From Dioscorea cayenensis subsp. rotundata (lineage: Eukaryota; Streptophyta; Magnoliopsida; Dioscoreales; Dioscoreaceae), in the NCBI RefSeq assembly GCF_009730915.1, contig NC_052475.1, forward strand, positions 27,403,016 to 27,467,015: a DNA stretch of 64,000 nucleotides, in the 5' to 3' direction. Position numbers and translations under genes: made by a program. Each line of letters starts with the position of its first letter. The first letter of the stretch is position 1. Below are positions 12,001 through 23,600 of the stretch, piece by piece. Below the pieces are notes generated by a model that saw only the letters and a list, made by a program, of their open reading frames with translations, was not told the origin of the DNA and did no database searches.

Positions 12001-13993
12001 TTCTTTACCAATAAATAAAATAAATAAATATATATATATATAAAGGGTTACATGTGAACTAATAAGAAACTTATTAACCTGCATGAGATTTTTAATAACA
12101 ATGCATGCATGAGCTCGTGAGCTTCCTTTAGTTTTACTTTATTGATATATTTGTTTGTCCAAAGTTTGGTATCATGTGTCGCCATCTTGTTAGGCCTCTA
12201 TGTATGATCAATCTATATGAACTCTTAAATCAGTACCTTAATTTAGTTTTTATTTTCCCTCTCTTTCTCTCTATCTAACAACCATTCCCTTTAAACTAAA
12301 GCATTCATTCATTCATTCTTCTTATGTCCTTTTGTCAATAACTCTCTCTATATATATATATATATGTTTAAAATTAAAGGTCATATATATGAGTCACTTT
12401 TAGGGTTTTGGACTTTGATATATAGTTATGAAGTATATATGAACCCTAATTTGTTCTAAATGTTTGGAAGTGATGGGACATGCTAATTAAGTTGAGACTT
12501 CCCATGCATATATGCTACATCTTCTTCATTTCTTGCCCTTCTATTGTAAAACTTTTTATTACTATTTACAGCACTAATATATACATGTGCAAAACCTAAC
12601 CCTAAGCATGCAAAGAGTTGGTGAGTCTCTTCATGAAGTAGTACAAGTTAGGTCTACATAATATCCCACTAATCTTTTTATTTTGTAAGTGTCTATATAT
12701 ATTGTTGGAGAAGTTCATTCCATTGCACCAAATGACAAGAAGAAAAACCCCAAGTCCTTCTCTTCTCCCCACACATCTTCTCTGTCAGTATATGTGGTAC
12801 CATATTTTCATCAATCCTTGTAGAGCACTAAAAGAGACAAGAAAAGATGTTTGAGCTCTGTGAAACTGATCAATGTTTCCCTTCTGACCTGGCCCCCTTC
12901 ATTTATCATCCAACAAGATCTGTATCTTGTGAACATTCACACTCACACACTCATTTTCTTTCTTCATTTTCACTAAATTTATCATAAATTAAATTGAAGA
13001 TTTATTACTTAGTTATGACAGCTTGTTTAATCATGATCACCCACCATTGTATATTCATTTACACATTAAAAGATATATAAAAAGATTTTATCAAGTCTAA
13101 GACCTTTACATTAACTATAGATCTCTATATTTTATTTTCTCTCATATACAGATCAAATGTCAATCAAGTTTATTTTATTTTATTATAAATCTTTATTTAA
13201 AAAATAAAAAAAAAGGATGAGGTGATGAGTTAACTTGGTCTCAACTCTTCAATCCTCAAGTGGTGGGACCCAACCAGATAAGATATAGTCCCACTTACAC
13301 ACAAACACTATTATTTTTCAAGCATCATTCATCACTTGATATTCAGAAACTTTTCAGACAAATAAATCAAACTACAACTGTAATTTCTTCTCCTTCAAAG
13401 TTGAAAGCAAACAATACTAAGCAATGATCACCTTTTGTTTCAAGTTGTTAATTTAGCACTAACAAGTTGAAGATGGAACCTTAATTGGGTTATTAATGCA
13501 CACAAACTTTAAAACATTATTCACCTCTCCTTGGATTATCATGAATTAAAGCAAGCTTTATTTTAGAGAGTTTATAATTATAGAAGGTCCTAGCCTCCTA
13601 GGAACCATGAAAAGGTGACACATGAGTTTGAATTGATAGCCTGTAAAGCAATGCATGGTCCACACGTACGTCCAGTTTCCCCTTAATTTCTTTCTCTTAA
13701 GTGACAAAACGGGTTGGGCTGACACAACCTATTTATGCTTAACTTAAGTCTGAAAATTATTATAATTATTAGACATCTGAATAATATGTTATGAATAACC
13801 CTTGTTAAACAGTAAAAGATATGAAAATCAATTTAACTAGATACTTATAAGCATGTTCTACACTACATAGAAATTAACATCTACATTCTGTGTGTATATA
13901 TTTGATATATGAAAGTGGCTAGAAATGTTTATGATGATAGGTAGTGAAGGTAAATAAAGTGAAAAGAGAGAAGCTGGAGAGAAAGCTGGCTAC
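9013..13993. other. Gene-poor AT-rich stretch
   Basis: Nearly 5 kb without a supported coding region. It contains (TA)n tracts (10668-10686, 11649-11665, 12350-12365), A/T homopolymers, a CATTCATT run near 12300, and one block at 12866-12945 that recurs at 15.2 kb (annotated separately). Open frames are short and low in complexity. I looked for sequences of widely conserved plant microRNAs and saw none here. Confidence 0.5.
12866..12945. repeat. Block repeated at 15183-15262
   Basis: About 80 bp shared with 15183-15262 in the same orientation, with small indels. Shared words include CATTTATCA, GACCTGG, and GTATCTTGTGAAC followed by a CA-rich tail. Identity judged by eye is about 80 percent. 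Neither copy lies in a recognised gene. Confidence 0.75.
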
Positions 13994-14126
13994 CTTTTCC
14001 TTTTTGGAAGGGAGGAGTTTGGGATGATCAAAGTGTTCTTGTTGCCAAAACTGCACAACTGCTGCAAAAGCTATCTCACCATCATGCACTTCCCATTGCA
14101 TTATACTTTGAATGACCTTACATTCC
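13994..14126 (-). other. Possible coding exon of unknown gene
   Basis: On the minus strand an acceptor-like CTTTTTAG precedes 14126 and a donor-like AAAAG-GTAGCC follows 13994. The frame between them is open and its composition looks protein-like: it contains MQWEVHDGEIAFAAVVQFWQ and then EHFDHPKLLPSKKEK. I do not recognise the family and found no partner exon in phase downstream. It may be a remnant or chance. Confidence 0.3.
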
Positions 14127-14454
14127 CTAAAAAGCTTTCAGAGTGAGACATGACACAATTAATATAACCATCAATTTCATTTGAATTAATTATGAAGACT
14201 TATGTTTATAATCCAGTGAAATCAGTGCATCAGCTATCATATGAATGGCCACAAGTTTTCTCACACGATCAATTAGATAAAAAGGATAGCGATCACATTG
14301 TTTTTTATTCTCCAAAACTTGACTGATATAAATAAATAGTTCAATAAACAGTCACAATTTGGGATTACCTAAATCCAAAGAACGTCTTGGCTTTTGATAT
14401 GGTTTGCTGGATGCCTTTAAACAAAAGAATGCTTTTGAAAACAACAGATTCAAC

Positions 14455-14541
14455 TCAAATGCTGTCATGATCTTTGTATTCGGGGTCATAATCTTTTGAG
14501 TGATAGCGGTAATTCTTGTCGGACAGACTTTGAGAACATAT
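14455..14541 (-). other. Possible terminal coding exon, unknown
   Basis: An acceptor-like CTGCAG precedes 14541 on the minus strand. The following 28 codons, ending in TGA at 14455-14457, are rich in Tyr, Asp and Lys (SLSDKNYRYHSKDYDPEYKD). The family is not recognised. It cannot be joined in frame to the candidate exon at 13994-14126, which lies downstream on the same strand, because this one ends in a stop. Confidence 0.25.
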
Positions 14542-15145
14542 CTGCAGAAACAATGGTTTACTTAGAGAAATGATCTTGATCATTAAATGCTAAATCATAG
14601 AGTAAATGAGTTTTAGTCTAACCCTGAAGAGGTAATTGACATGCAAACTTAATTAATATATATTATATCAAGCTAGAATTTTAATCACTAACACAATTTA
14701 TGGTTATTTATATATAAGATGGTCTCTATAAATTTTTCAGAAAATTTTCAATCTAGAAGCTGATTAGAGTTCAAAGACAAAATCAAGGTTGCCTTGCTTC
14801 TAAGAATAATGGTAGGTAAAGGAGTGTCTACACCAACAGAGATGTCACTAGTCATAATTCTGATTATGAAGAATTTGATATTCCAGAGAATGAATTGCTG
14901 TAGAAGGAAAAAGAATGAAGAAAATATTATGAGACTGATAAATTTCCAAAAATACAACCATACTTTACTATAAAGTTATTGATGTATTTGATCTAGTTGA
15001 TTTTCAAACTTACACCTTGTTACACCAACATAGCAACACATGCTGTATATTCCAAATTGCATATTTTCACATCACATAAATGCAACACTAAAACAAAACG
15101 TGGAAGGCGGTGCAAGGGTTAGGGATGAGAATGACAAGTGAAATA

Positions 15146-15249
15146 GGTCAAATAATGTAACACACCGATGAGAGAATGATCAACGAAATTGATCATGTTT
15201 CCCTGACCTGGGCCCTTCATTTATCAGGCAACATGATCAGTATCTTGTG

Positions 15250-15292
<43 letters not shown>

Positions 15293-15690
15293 TCAGATAA
15301 TAATGTTGAGAAGCAGATGAAAAACAGATTAATCTCTGAAGGGGGGTGGGTTTATGATGCTGCAAAATGAGTATATCTGTAAGATAAATAATATGGGCTT
15401 CTAATAATGCTCTGGTATTAAAGTTATAATTAAGAAAACCACACCAGGATTCAACATCATGTCAATCTATTTCTATTGCCAGTAATGAATGAGGTTATTG
15501 AATTCATTCAAAATGAGATACTTTCAGTGTATAACTTTTGTAGATGATATGATACTAGTCGGTAAAAACCAAAGTAAATAAATTTTGGAGGTAAACACTA
15601 GAATCGCAAGGTTCTAAGTTAAATGAAATAAGATAGCATGCATAAAATGTAAGTTCAGAAAATGAATAAACACAATCAAAGGCATGCGAT
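15146..15690. repeat. Diverged tandem duplication, copy A
   Basis: It begins GGTCAAATAATG and shares many words in the same order with copy B about 620-730 bp downstream: AATCTCTGAAG, GATGCTGCAA, GTAAGATAAA, CATTCAAAATGAGAT, TATAACTTTTTGTAGA-like, GGTAAAAACCAAA, and AAGTTCAGAAAATG. Copy A carries an additional internal 110 bp, which includes the block shared with 12.9 kb and a (CA)n run at 15250-15291. No coding function was recognised. Confidence 0.7.
15250..15291. repeat. (AC)n microsatellite
   Basis: About 20 uninterrupted AC units inside copy A of the tandem duplication. The related block at 12.9 kb has only a short, impure CA tail at the same place, so the run expanded after the copies separated. 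Confidence 0.9.
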
Positions 15691-15875
15691 AATTTCATTC
15701 TTGAATGAATAAATATGGTTGTTGTTAACTAAGTCAATATAATATTTGTGCTGTGATGCATTCTATTAAGTAGACTAACCATTCTAGGAAGGTTTCTTTT
15801 TCTCCTGCCAAGGATGACTTGCAGTCTTAAAATGTAGAAGCCAATTGTTAGGCTTCAAGAATAACATGCACAACA

Positions 15876-16330
15876 GGTCAAATAATGCAACATACCTATG
15901 GCATATTCGGCATCATTCAACTGACAATGAGATGTGGATGAAAGACAGATTAATTAATCTCTGAAGCAGACTTGATGATGCTGCAATATTACACCTTGTA
16001 AGATAAAATAATAATATTGCCTTCCAATAGTCCTCAAATATTAATTTTATGATTATCATGAAAACTACACCAACTTTCATTATTGAATCGACATATTTTT
16101 ATTAATAATGATGAATGAGCTTCCTGAACTCATTCAGAATGAGATCCTGATCTGGTCTATAACTTTTTGTAGAAAAAAATTATACTTGATTGGTAAAAAC
16201 CAAACTAGGGTAAAAGGCTAAAATGGAATTGCATATGCATGTGCTAAAGTCTCTAAGGCTCTATTTAAACAAAATTAGACAACATGCATCAAGTATAAGT
16301 TCAGAAAATGGGCCAACAAAATCAAGTAAA
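15876..16330. repeat. Diverged tandem duplication, copy B
   Basis: This is the partner of 15146-15690. It lacks the internal segment with the (AC)n run. Within it, at about 15964-15985, lies CTTGATGATGCTGCA, which resembles the miR172 core; copy A has only TTTATGATGCTGCA at the same place, so the resemblance is probably coincidental. Confidence 0.7.
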
Positions 16331-16640
16331 CACGTGAATCTAAATAGTAATTGTTTTGAATAAGTGAAATACAATTTAGTATCCATATAGACATAGTTGA
16401 GATGTCATTCAAATCTAGTGACTGTTCTCAGTAACTTGTATGAGCATGGTCATTGTTGAAAACTTAGAAAACAGTAACTTAATATAACACTTATGGTGCA
16501 TTGTATCATGCAAGCAAATCATTAAAGGAATCTCATTCTTATATGAACAATTCTAAGGAGATTAACAGTTTACTTGCCACAAAAGAGCTGCAGTTCATCT
16601 AATACCAATAAGATGCTTCTGGTAGCACTTCCAAGAAGGG

Positions 16641-16778
16641 ACCTTTCTAGCAAATGTGTACTTGTTGAGGGCTTGCTAACAAATGTTTTCACCAAAAAAC
16701 CTGTACTTGTTGAGTGCTTTCTAACAAATGTGTTTCACCAAAAACCGTGTACTTGCTGAGGCCTTTCTAGCAAATGTG
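16641..16778. repeat. Tandem repeat of about 46 bp
   Basis: About three diverged units of 45-46 bp, marked by GTACTTGTTGAG at 16658, 16703 and (as GTACTTGCTGAG) 16749, alternating with CTTTCTAACAAATG-type segments and CACCAAAAA. It lies 80-220 bp beyond the stop codon of the minus-strand PPR gene, probably in its 3' untranslated region or just behind it. Confidence 0.8.
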
Positions 16779-16856
16779 GTCAACAATGTATATGCTCTCA
16801 CTGAGGTTTTTCTGGTTTAATAGAATTAATTTGGGTTCCTTGAAGATTGTAAACCA

Positions 16857-19301
16857 TCACCAATAATCACCACATGTGCATACCCCTCTGTGAAAATGAT
16901 GAAAACGATTCACATCTCTTGCAATTATTTCTCTCTGAACAACTTTAGATATTAACTTAAATGCGGTATGACAATCAGAGCAAAAGCGGAGATTCTTGAT
17001 GATCCGGATAGGGCAACGAGGTGGAACGTTAAGAAGTCCCAATGCTAATGCCAGCCTCTCACTATGTACCCATAGTAATTGTTCCTTTTGTTCCTCAACA
17101 ATGTCATGCAATACTACATCACTCTCTGGGACATACCCCATTTTCTTGATCCTAATGTGTAACCATTCCAGCATTGCATTGATCAGCCTCAAGTCAGGGT
17201 GTGATTTATCTCCCACTGAAAAAGAGTGAACTTCACCTTGAATCTCAATCCAACTAAGACCTGCTTCTTTCTTTACTCCCCTGCTTCTCATGGATTTCCT
17301 GGTGAGAGCTACACTGTCCCAACGCCCAGTTTTAGCATATAAATTTGACAACAATATGTATGTAGACTCATCCTGAGGTTCTATCTCAAGTACTCTTTCT
17401 GCACACATCTGTCCTAGCTCAGCATTTTTGTGGACCAAACAAGAACCAAGAAGTGCACGCCAGACCATCAGACTAGGTTCTGCTGGAATTTTTTCTATAA
17501 ATTTAACAGCTTCATCAAGGCGACCAGAATGACCTAAAAGCCTCACCATGCAAGTATAATGCTCAATGCTCGGTTCAATGCCATACTCCGGAGTCATAGA
17601 ATTAAAGTAAGATAGACCTTCTTTCACCAGACCTATATTACTGCATGCTGATAAAACACCAACAAAAGTCACAGCATTAGCTCTAACATTCATTTGGTTC
17701 ATTTTACTGAAAATACTTAATGCATCTTCTGCCAAACCATGTATAGCGTATCCTGAGATCATAGCATTAAAAGATATCACATCATGCTCATTCATCAAAT
17801 CAAAGACCTTGCGAGCATCTTTAATGCTGCCGCACTTAGCATAAGTATCAATTAATGAATTCCCAACAACAAAATCATCACTTAATGAGGTCTTAGAAAC
17901 CAAAGCATGGATCTGACTGGCCAGGTCAATAGCCGTTATACTTGCACAGGCCCGAAGGGCACTAGAGTAAGTCACTTGAGTTCCTGGGACTTGAGTGGCA
18001 TGCATGTCCAGGAAGAGTCCCAGAGCATCCTCTCCATAACCCAACTGTACATAACCAACAATCACTGTATTCCAACTGACATCATTCTTATCATTCAATT
18101 CGCCGAAAATCTCCAATCCTGTATCCATGCTTCCGCACTTAGCATAGACATCAATAAGTGCATTTGAAACAAAAATGTCCTGCTCAATGCCAACCTTCAC
18201 AATGTGACCATGAACTTGCTCTCCCAGTTTCAACCCGCCTAAATCAGCACAAGCTTGAAGAACACTTGAATAGCTGAACTCATTGGGAACAACTGATGCT
18301 CGAAGCATTCGCTGGAAAAGCTTTAGTGCCTCCTCACTCTCATTGCTCTGCGCATACCGGGCAATCATAAAACTCCAAAAGATCACATCATGGTGAGGAA
18401 CCATCTCAAAAATTGCACGAGCATCTGCAACATCCCCACATTTTGCATACATATCAAGAAGCGCACCAGCAACATAAGGATCAGACTCATATTGTGTCTT
18501 AATTGCACAACCATGAACGCACTTGCCTAGCTCTAGTGATGAAAGCAAAACACATGCTTTGAGCAAACAAGTAAGTGTAAAGTTATTTGGCCTAAACCCT
18601 TCATTCATCATTTTTGAAAACACTTCAACGGAGTCCTCGCCGCAGTCATTATCAGCATAGCAAGCCATCATTCCAGTCCAAGCAACAATATCCTTCCCTA
18701 CAATTCCATCAAACACCATCTTTGCTTCATCTACCATTCCACAAAGTGAATACGCCTCAACCATGGAAGCACCAACAAACACATTAGAACTATGGCCAAG
18801 CTTGCAAACACAAGCATGCACGGATTTACAAAGCTCTGGCAACTCCATGGAAACCAACAACTTGAGGACAGTAGTGAACACAAACTGGTTAAGCTCGTGG
18901 CTTTCACGATGCATTCGGAGAAAGAGATGAACCGCCATGCCAAACTCACCACTCTGCATATAGCCTTGAATTAAGGTGACAAAAGAAACCATGTTTCTCT
19001 CACGCATTTCATCAAATAGCTTATGGCCATCACCAAGATGACCAATTTTAACATACATATTCATAAGAATGTTCTTGCAAAACAAATCCAAATGAATGCC
19101 AGACTTGAGAACTCGGCAATGGAATGATCCTCCGGCCAACGGATTAGATTCAGCAATGCAGGATTGAAAGGCTCGGGCATAGAAAAAAGAGTCGAATTTT
19201 GTGGGATTGAGAGCATGTACGCCCATCTCCGATGAGAGATGAGCGGCCATTGATAGAAGGCGAGGCCATTGGAGAACTCTAAACGATGGAGCTTTGATCA
19301 T
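16857..19301 (-). CDS. DYW-type PPR protein, At5g13230-like
   Basis: An intronless frame of 814 residues from the first in-frame ATG at 19301. It is a PLS-class pentatricopeptide repeat protein: repeats recur about every 31-36 residues (for example [60 protein letters not shown]). They are followed by E/E+ motifs ([18 protein letters not shown]) and a complete DYW domain with HSERLA, CSDCH and the terminal CGDYW. The HxE and CxxC residues are those of the cytidine deaminase-like site. DYW proteins are organelle-targeted C-to-U RNA editing factors, with the repeats reading the RNA. The layout and many segments agree with Arabidopsis At5g13230 (annotated as mitochondrial) as I remember it. The N-terminal 30 residues are basic and poor in acids, compatible with a transit peptide. 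The frame stays open upstream to 19385 without another ATG; two out-of-frame ATGs precede the start. Confidence 0.88.
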   Translation of the reverse strand: MIKAPSFRVLQWPRLLSMAAHLSSEMGVHALNPTKFDSFFYARAFQSCIAESNPLAGGSFHCRVLKSGIHLDLFCKNILMNMYVKIGHLGDGHKLFDEMRERNMVSFVTLIQGYMQSGEFGMAVHLFLRMHRESHELNQFVFTTVLKLLVSMELPELCKSVHACVCKLGHSSNVFVGASMVEAYSLCGMVDEAKMVFDGIVGKDIVAWTGMMACYADNDCGEDSVEVFSKMMNEGFRPNNFTLTCLLKACVLLSSLELGKCVHGCAIKTQYESDPYVAGALLDMYAKCGDVADARAIFEMVPHHDVIFWSFMIARYAQSNESEEALKLFQRMLRASVVPNEFSYSSVLQACADLGGLKLGEQVHGHIVKVGIEQDIFVSNALIDVYAKCGSMDTGLEIFGELNDKNDVSWNTVIVGYVQLGYGEDALGLFLDMHATQVPGTQVTYSSALRACASITAIDLASQIHALVSKTSLSDDFVVGNSLIDTYAKCGSIKDARKVFDLMNEHDVISFNAMISGYAIHGLAEDALSIFSKMNQMNVRANAVTFVGVLSACSNIGLVKEGLSYFNSMTPEYGIEPSIEHYTCMVRLLGHSGRLDEAVKFIEKIPAEPSLMVWRALLGSCLVHKNAELGQMCAERVLEIEPQDESTYILLSNLYAKTGRWDSVALTRKSMRSRGVKKEAGLSWIEIQGEVHSFSVGDKSHPDLRLINAMLEWLHIRIKKMGYVPESDVVLHDIVEEQKEQLLWVHSERLALALGLLNVPPRCPIRIIKNLRFCSDCHTAFKLISKVVQREIIARDVNRFHHFHRGVCTCGDYW

Positions 19302-20659
19302 GGCTTCCTTTAGAAGAGCTTGGTGCTCGAGCTGAAGCCATGGCTTCCCGCCATGGAGGACAGCTTTCACTGTTTTTTTTTTCACTCTGCTCCTTGGATT
19401 CTTTTTTATTTGTAGAAGCCCCCTTGAATTTTATTTCTTTCGGAAATTAATTCAGCATAATTTCTTGAAAATTCAACTCCGATCTTTTACATTATAAATG
19501 AAGTTCATTTGTCCTTTCTCTAAAAAAAAAATCATTTGTCATTTTATACAAATAAATCTTAAAAATAATATTAAAGTTTCACTGAATAAAAACAAATATT
19601 CATAATGAAGTTTTATAGAAAAGAAAATTCATAATAGAGATGCTATATTATTTTTTATTTTTATAAAATATAGACAGATCATATATAATAAGAACCGTTT
19701 AATTTACTCTGATTTTTTAAAACAACCCAATTTTTTTAATAATATATAGTTAAAAAAAATATCATTATTAGATAAAAACAAAGAAACTTTTATAACAATT
19801 TTTAGAAAAACATTTTAAATTTTATCTTTTTTGATAAATACAAATATAAATATAGCAAATATGATTGATACAACTACTTGAAATTTTGTTATTTAATCTG
19901 TTAAAAGAATTTAAAAAAAAATTATTTAAGTACGTGCACTAGTACGCAATTAGTACTTTAACATATCTTCCAATTCATTTCACATAAGTTAAAATTTAAA
20001 TTTTTTTTATTTCGGTAGAATATAAATATTTTATATAAGATTTTTCAGTGCTGTTCTACTAGACCAAGGGACGTTGATAAGATGCTATATTATGGGATAA
20101 AATCAGAATATCAAAATTTTGATAATTTCTTTTTGTTGGGGCTCCATATAGCAAGCAAGCAGTAAACGTGAAAATCTATAATTGCCAAATCAAACCAACG
20201 TTTAGAAAAAAATCTCAATTATTATTATTTATTAAATATAGGCATAAAATTGAAATTTATTTGGATATTAAAGTCCGAGTGGCAGACCAGTTTGATGACG
20301 TGTACGGTGGAGATTTGAGTTTAGGGCTTTAAATTCATATCACGAGCACTCTTCCGTCTTCTGGTTGTCTGATTCCTTTCCTCTCGTTCGTGCTTTCACA
20401 TTTTTGCCCGGATCTCGATTGATAGGTGTTGTTTTTTAACCCCAAATTGGAAATTTAAAACACTATTTCACAAATCGAAACCATTGTCGATCGATTTCTC
20501 TCGTCGAGATCTTTGGAACGAGCTAGGATTTGCAGAAAACGGCGGCCTGTGACCCCGAACGTAACCCTAGATCTGGAAATCTCGGAAACCCTAACCCTAG
20601 AGCCGATCATCGATCGCCGGAGCTCCGGTGAGCGCGCCTTTAGTTCTGATTTTGGCTCT
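19302..20659. other. Divergent intergenic region, PPR and CPL3
   Basis: About 1.3 kb between two divergently transcribed starts. The left two thirds are AT-rich. From about 20340 GC content rises and the presumed CPL3 leader begins, with telo-box-like AACCCTAG/AAACCCTAACCCTA words at 20560-20600 and no ATG before 20660. Such words are frequent in leaders of plant housekeeping genes. No separate gene is visible. Confidence 0.55.
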
Positions 20660-23600
20660 ATGCGCGTGGCCGGATCCAATCGGTTCTTTATAAACCCTGG
20701 AGAGGAGGAAACCCTAGACCGGATGTCGAGGGACGATGAGATGTCCGACGGGGGGTCGTCGGAGTCCTTGGAGGAGATATCTGCTGATGCCTTCAAGCGG
20801 CGGGATGACATCAGGGGATCGAGATCTAGGGTTTGGATGGAGGTCCCGAGGCAGAGGAACTACAGTCCTCATCTCTACAACTTCGCCTGGGCTCAGGCGG
20901 TGCAGAACAAGCCACTGGGGTTCGAGGTCAGCCCCATGGGGTCGGTGGAGATCGTCGGCGATGGGGAGAAGGGTGTAAAGGAGGATCCTTGCGATGTGGT
21001 GATTGAAGACAGTAGCGAGAATGTGGGAGGGGAGAAGGAAGAAGGGGAGTTGGAGGAGGGGGAGATCGGGTTCGGCTCTGACGTCGTTGCCCCCGTTACT
21101 GATGTTGATGAAAGCAATGAGCCTCCACCCGATGCCGATGAGAGCAATGGGAAGGAGGACATTGAAGTGGAAGTTGAAGAGATGGGGGAGTTTGATAAAA
21201 GTGTGAGTTTGATACTTGAAGAGTTGGATGCTATAACTGTTGAAGAGGTGGAGAAGTAAGTGCTAATGAACTCTTGGAGCTGTTAAACCAAATGGAAAAC
21301 TCTTGACCTTGATTATAAAACTAATATGTTTATCAGGAATATATTAACTGTGAAAACTGAACTGTGATTCTTGAATTATAAACAATATAATTTGGGATCA
21401 TTGAATTGATTGAAAGCTGAATGTGTTGGATTTGTTTGTGATTTGTAGATCCTTTGAAGCTTCTTATTTGCGGTTACTCAAGTGTTTTGAGAGCTTGAAG
21501 CAGATGTCATCGGATGAGCATACACCTGTTGTTGATGCCTTGGTGCAGCAGGCATTCATTTCGATTCAGACACTGCATTCTGTAAGATGCATGACTCCTT
21601 TTGGGTGTTTCTGTTTAAGTGTGGATCTTTGTAAGGGAAACCTCATTTGTGTTTTTGATTGGCAGGTGTATAGTTCGGGGAACTTGAAAAATATGGATCA
21701 AGCTGAGAAATTTCTTGTGAGGTTTGTCTGTCATCTATCAGAATATCAGATTGCTTTGATTGAGAAAATCTATGTTTGGTGTTGAATCCTTTTCACTGCA
21801 TTAATTGTAGGTTGTTAATGCGTATTAAGAACCAATATCATGTTCTTTTAAACCCTGAGCAAATGAAGGAGGTTCGTTCTCTTCTCAGTTGGGTAAAATT
21901 CATCGAAGGACATATGATTGCTAAAATTTGTTGCTTATTTCTCTATAACAGATTGATGTTCTGGTGCAAACACTAGTTTTTGAGAACTCAAATAAAGAGA
22001 AAGAGATGAAAATGAATGTTGATAGGAGTGGATCTGCTAAGCTAGCTGAAAAACCTGTTTTTGACCAAAGAAAGCCTAGTTTTCCAAATTTAGAACTTCC
22101 CGTGACGCCAAGAAATAGGGTTTTGGTGGATCTCCATGCTAAGTACGATGAAGGAAGCCTTCCTTCTCCTACACGTGATAACCCACAGCCATTGCCTATG
22201 CTACAACCTATTGGAGTTGGTGTTAGTGTTGGTGCAACTACACCTTCCCAACCAATAGCTTCAAAGAATGTGAATGCTGATGATACCTCTGTGCATCCAT
22301 ATTTGACAGATGCACTTAAAGCTGTTTCTTCTTATCAGCAGAAGTATTCCAAAACAACCTTCCTCCAGTCTAACAGGCTCCCAAGCCCAACTCCTTCTGA
22401 GGATGGTAAAAATAATGATGATGATACTCGTGGTGAAGTCTCTAGTTCCTCAGTTAGCAGCCATTCCAAAAGTACGAATTCTACAAGTTCATCGCAAGAT
22501 ATTGGATCTAGTAGCAGTAATGTTTCAATGATGAACTTGACTGTGCAGCCAGTAGCTCCTACCAAAACAGTTGTGCAAATGAGTTGTGCGCCAAATTCTG
22601 TCATGAAGTCTGCTGCAAAAAGTAGAGATCCAAGACTGAAATTTGTTAATGCTGAGGTTGGTGATTCTCCAGATCAAAGCAAACACACCGCTTCCCTTGA
22701 GTCTACAGCCCTAAAAAATGGACCAGTTGGAGCATTGGTGAACACACGGAAGCACAAAGTACTTGATGAGCCTTTGTTGGATGACCATCACATGAAAAGG
22801 CGAAGAAATGGTGTTTCAGATCCAAGAGATGTGCTGATGACTTCAGGTAGAGGAGGATGGTTGGGAAGCAGTAGTTCCATGTCTGCTCAACCAAACAGCA
22901 GGATTTATGGAGGTGAAAGTGTAGATGTTCAGAGGAAACCTGGAAATGGTGAAATTGTTTCTGACCGAAGACCAGATGCCTGCATGATAACTAAGGCTTC
23001 AAATAATGCAATTGAGTTGAATTCCATTTTGAGCACTGCTGCTGCTGTGTCTTTGCCTAATTTGTTGAAGGGCATTGCTGTGAATCCCACAATGCTTGTG
23101 GAACTGCTTAAGATGGAACAACAGAGATTAGCAGGAGGAGCTCAACAAAAACCAGCTGATGCAATACAAAATTCTGCTATTAACAGAACAGCTGCAGTCC
23201 CTTCTTTGAGTATCGCTTCTCTGAATTCTGCAGAACTTGGACAGAGACAAGCAGGAAAATCTCAGATGCCTGCTCAAACAATTCCCACGGTGAGTAGTAC
23301 CCCTTTCTTGCTTTTGCTCTATGCCTCTGGTAGTATGTAAGAACTTAACTGGTATTAACATTATGTTAGATGATCATGACTATTCTTGGACTCTCATGAG
23401 TCTCGAACAAGTGTTGCAAATGGATTATCCACTACGATTCCTCTAGCTTGTGTATCTTAAGAGTGGTTTATCATTGCCATGACAAAAGAATTTTCCCATA
23501 GAACTTTAGGCACTGAGTCTATTTCAAGAATCAATTATTGCATGTGACTTGATGGACTTAGTAGACTTTTGCGTGCCCTAGTCTTGTGGATTATTACATG

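Noticed and set aside
15964-15985. miR172-like sequence (CTTGATGATGCTGCA) with a GGCATCATTCAA word 55 bp upstream
   Set aside because: Only 15 bases of the mature miR172 match, the putative star pairs poorly, and the paralogous copy A has lost the core. More likely chance within a repeat.
20513-20659. Extension of CPL3 upstream of 20660
   Set aside because: The frame is open but begins without an ATG; the sequence has leader character (telo-box words) and the first ATG is at 20660.
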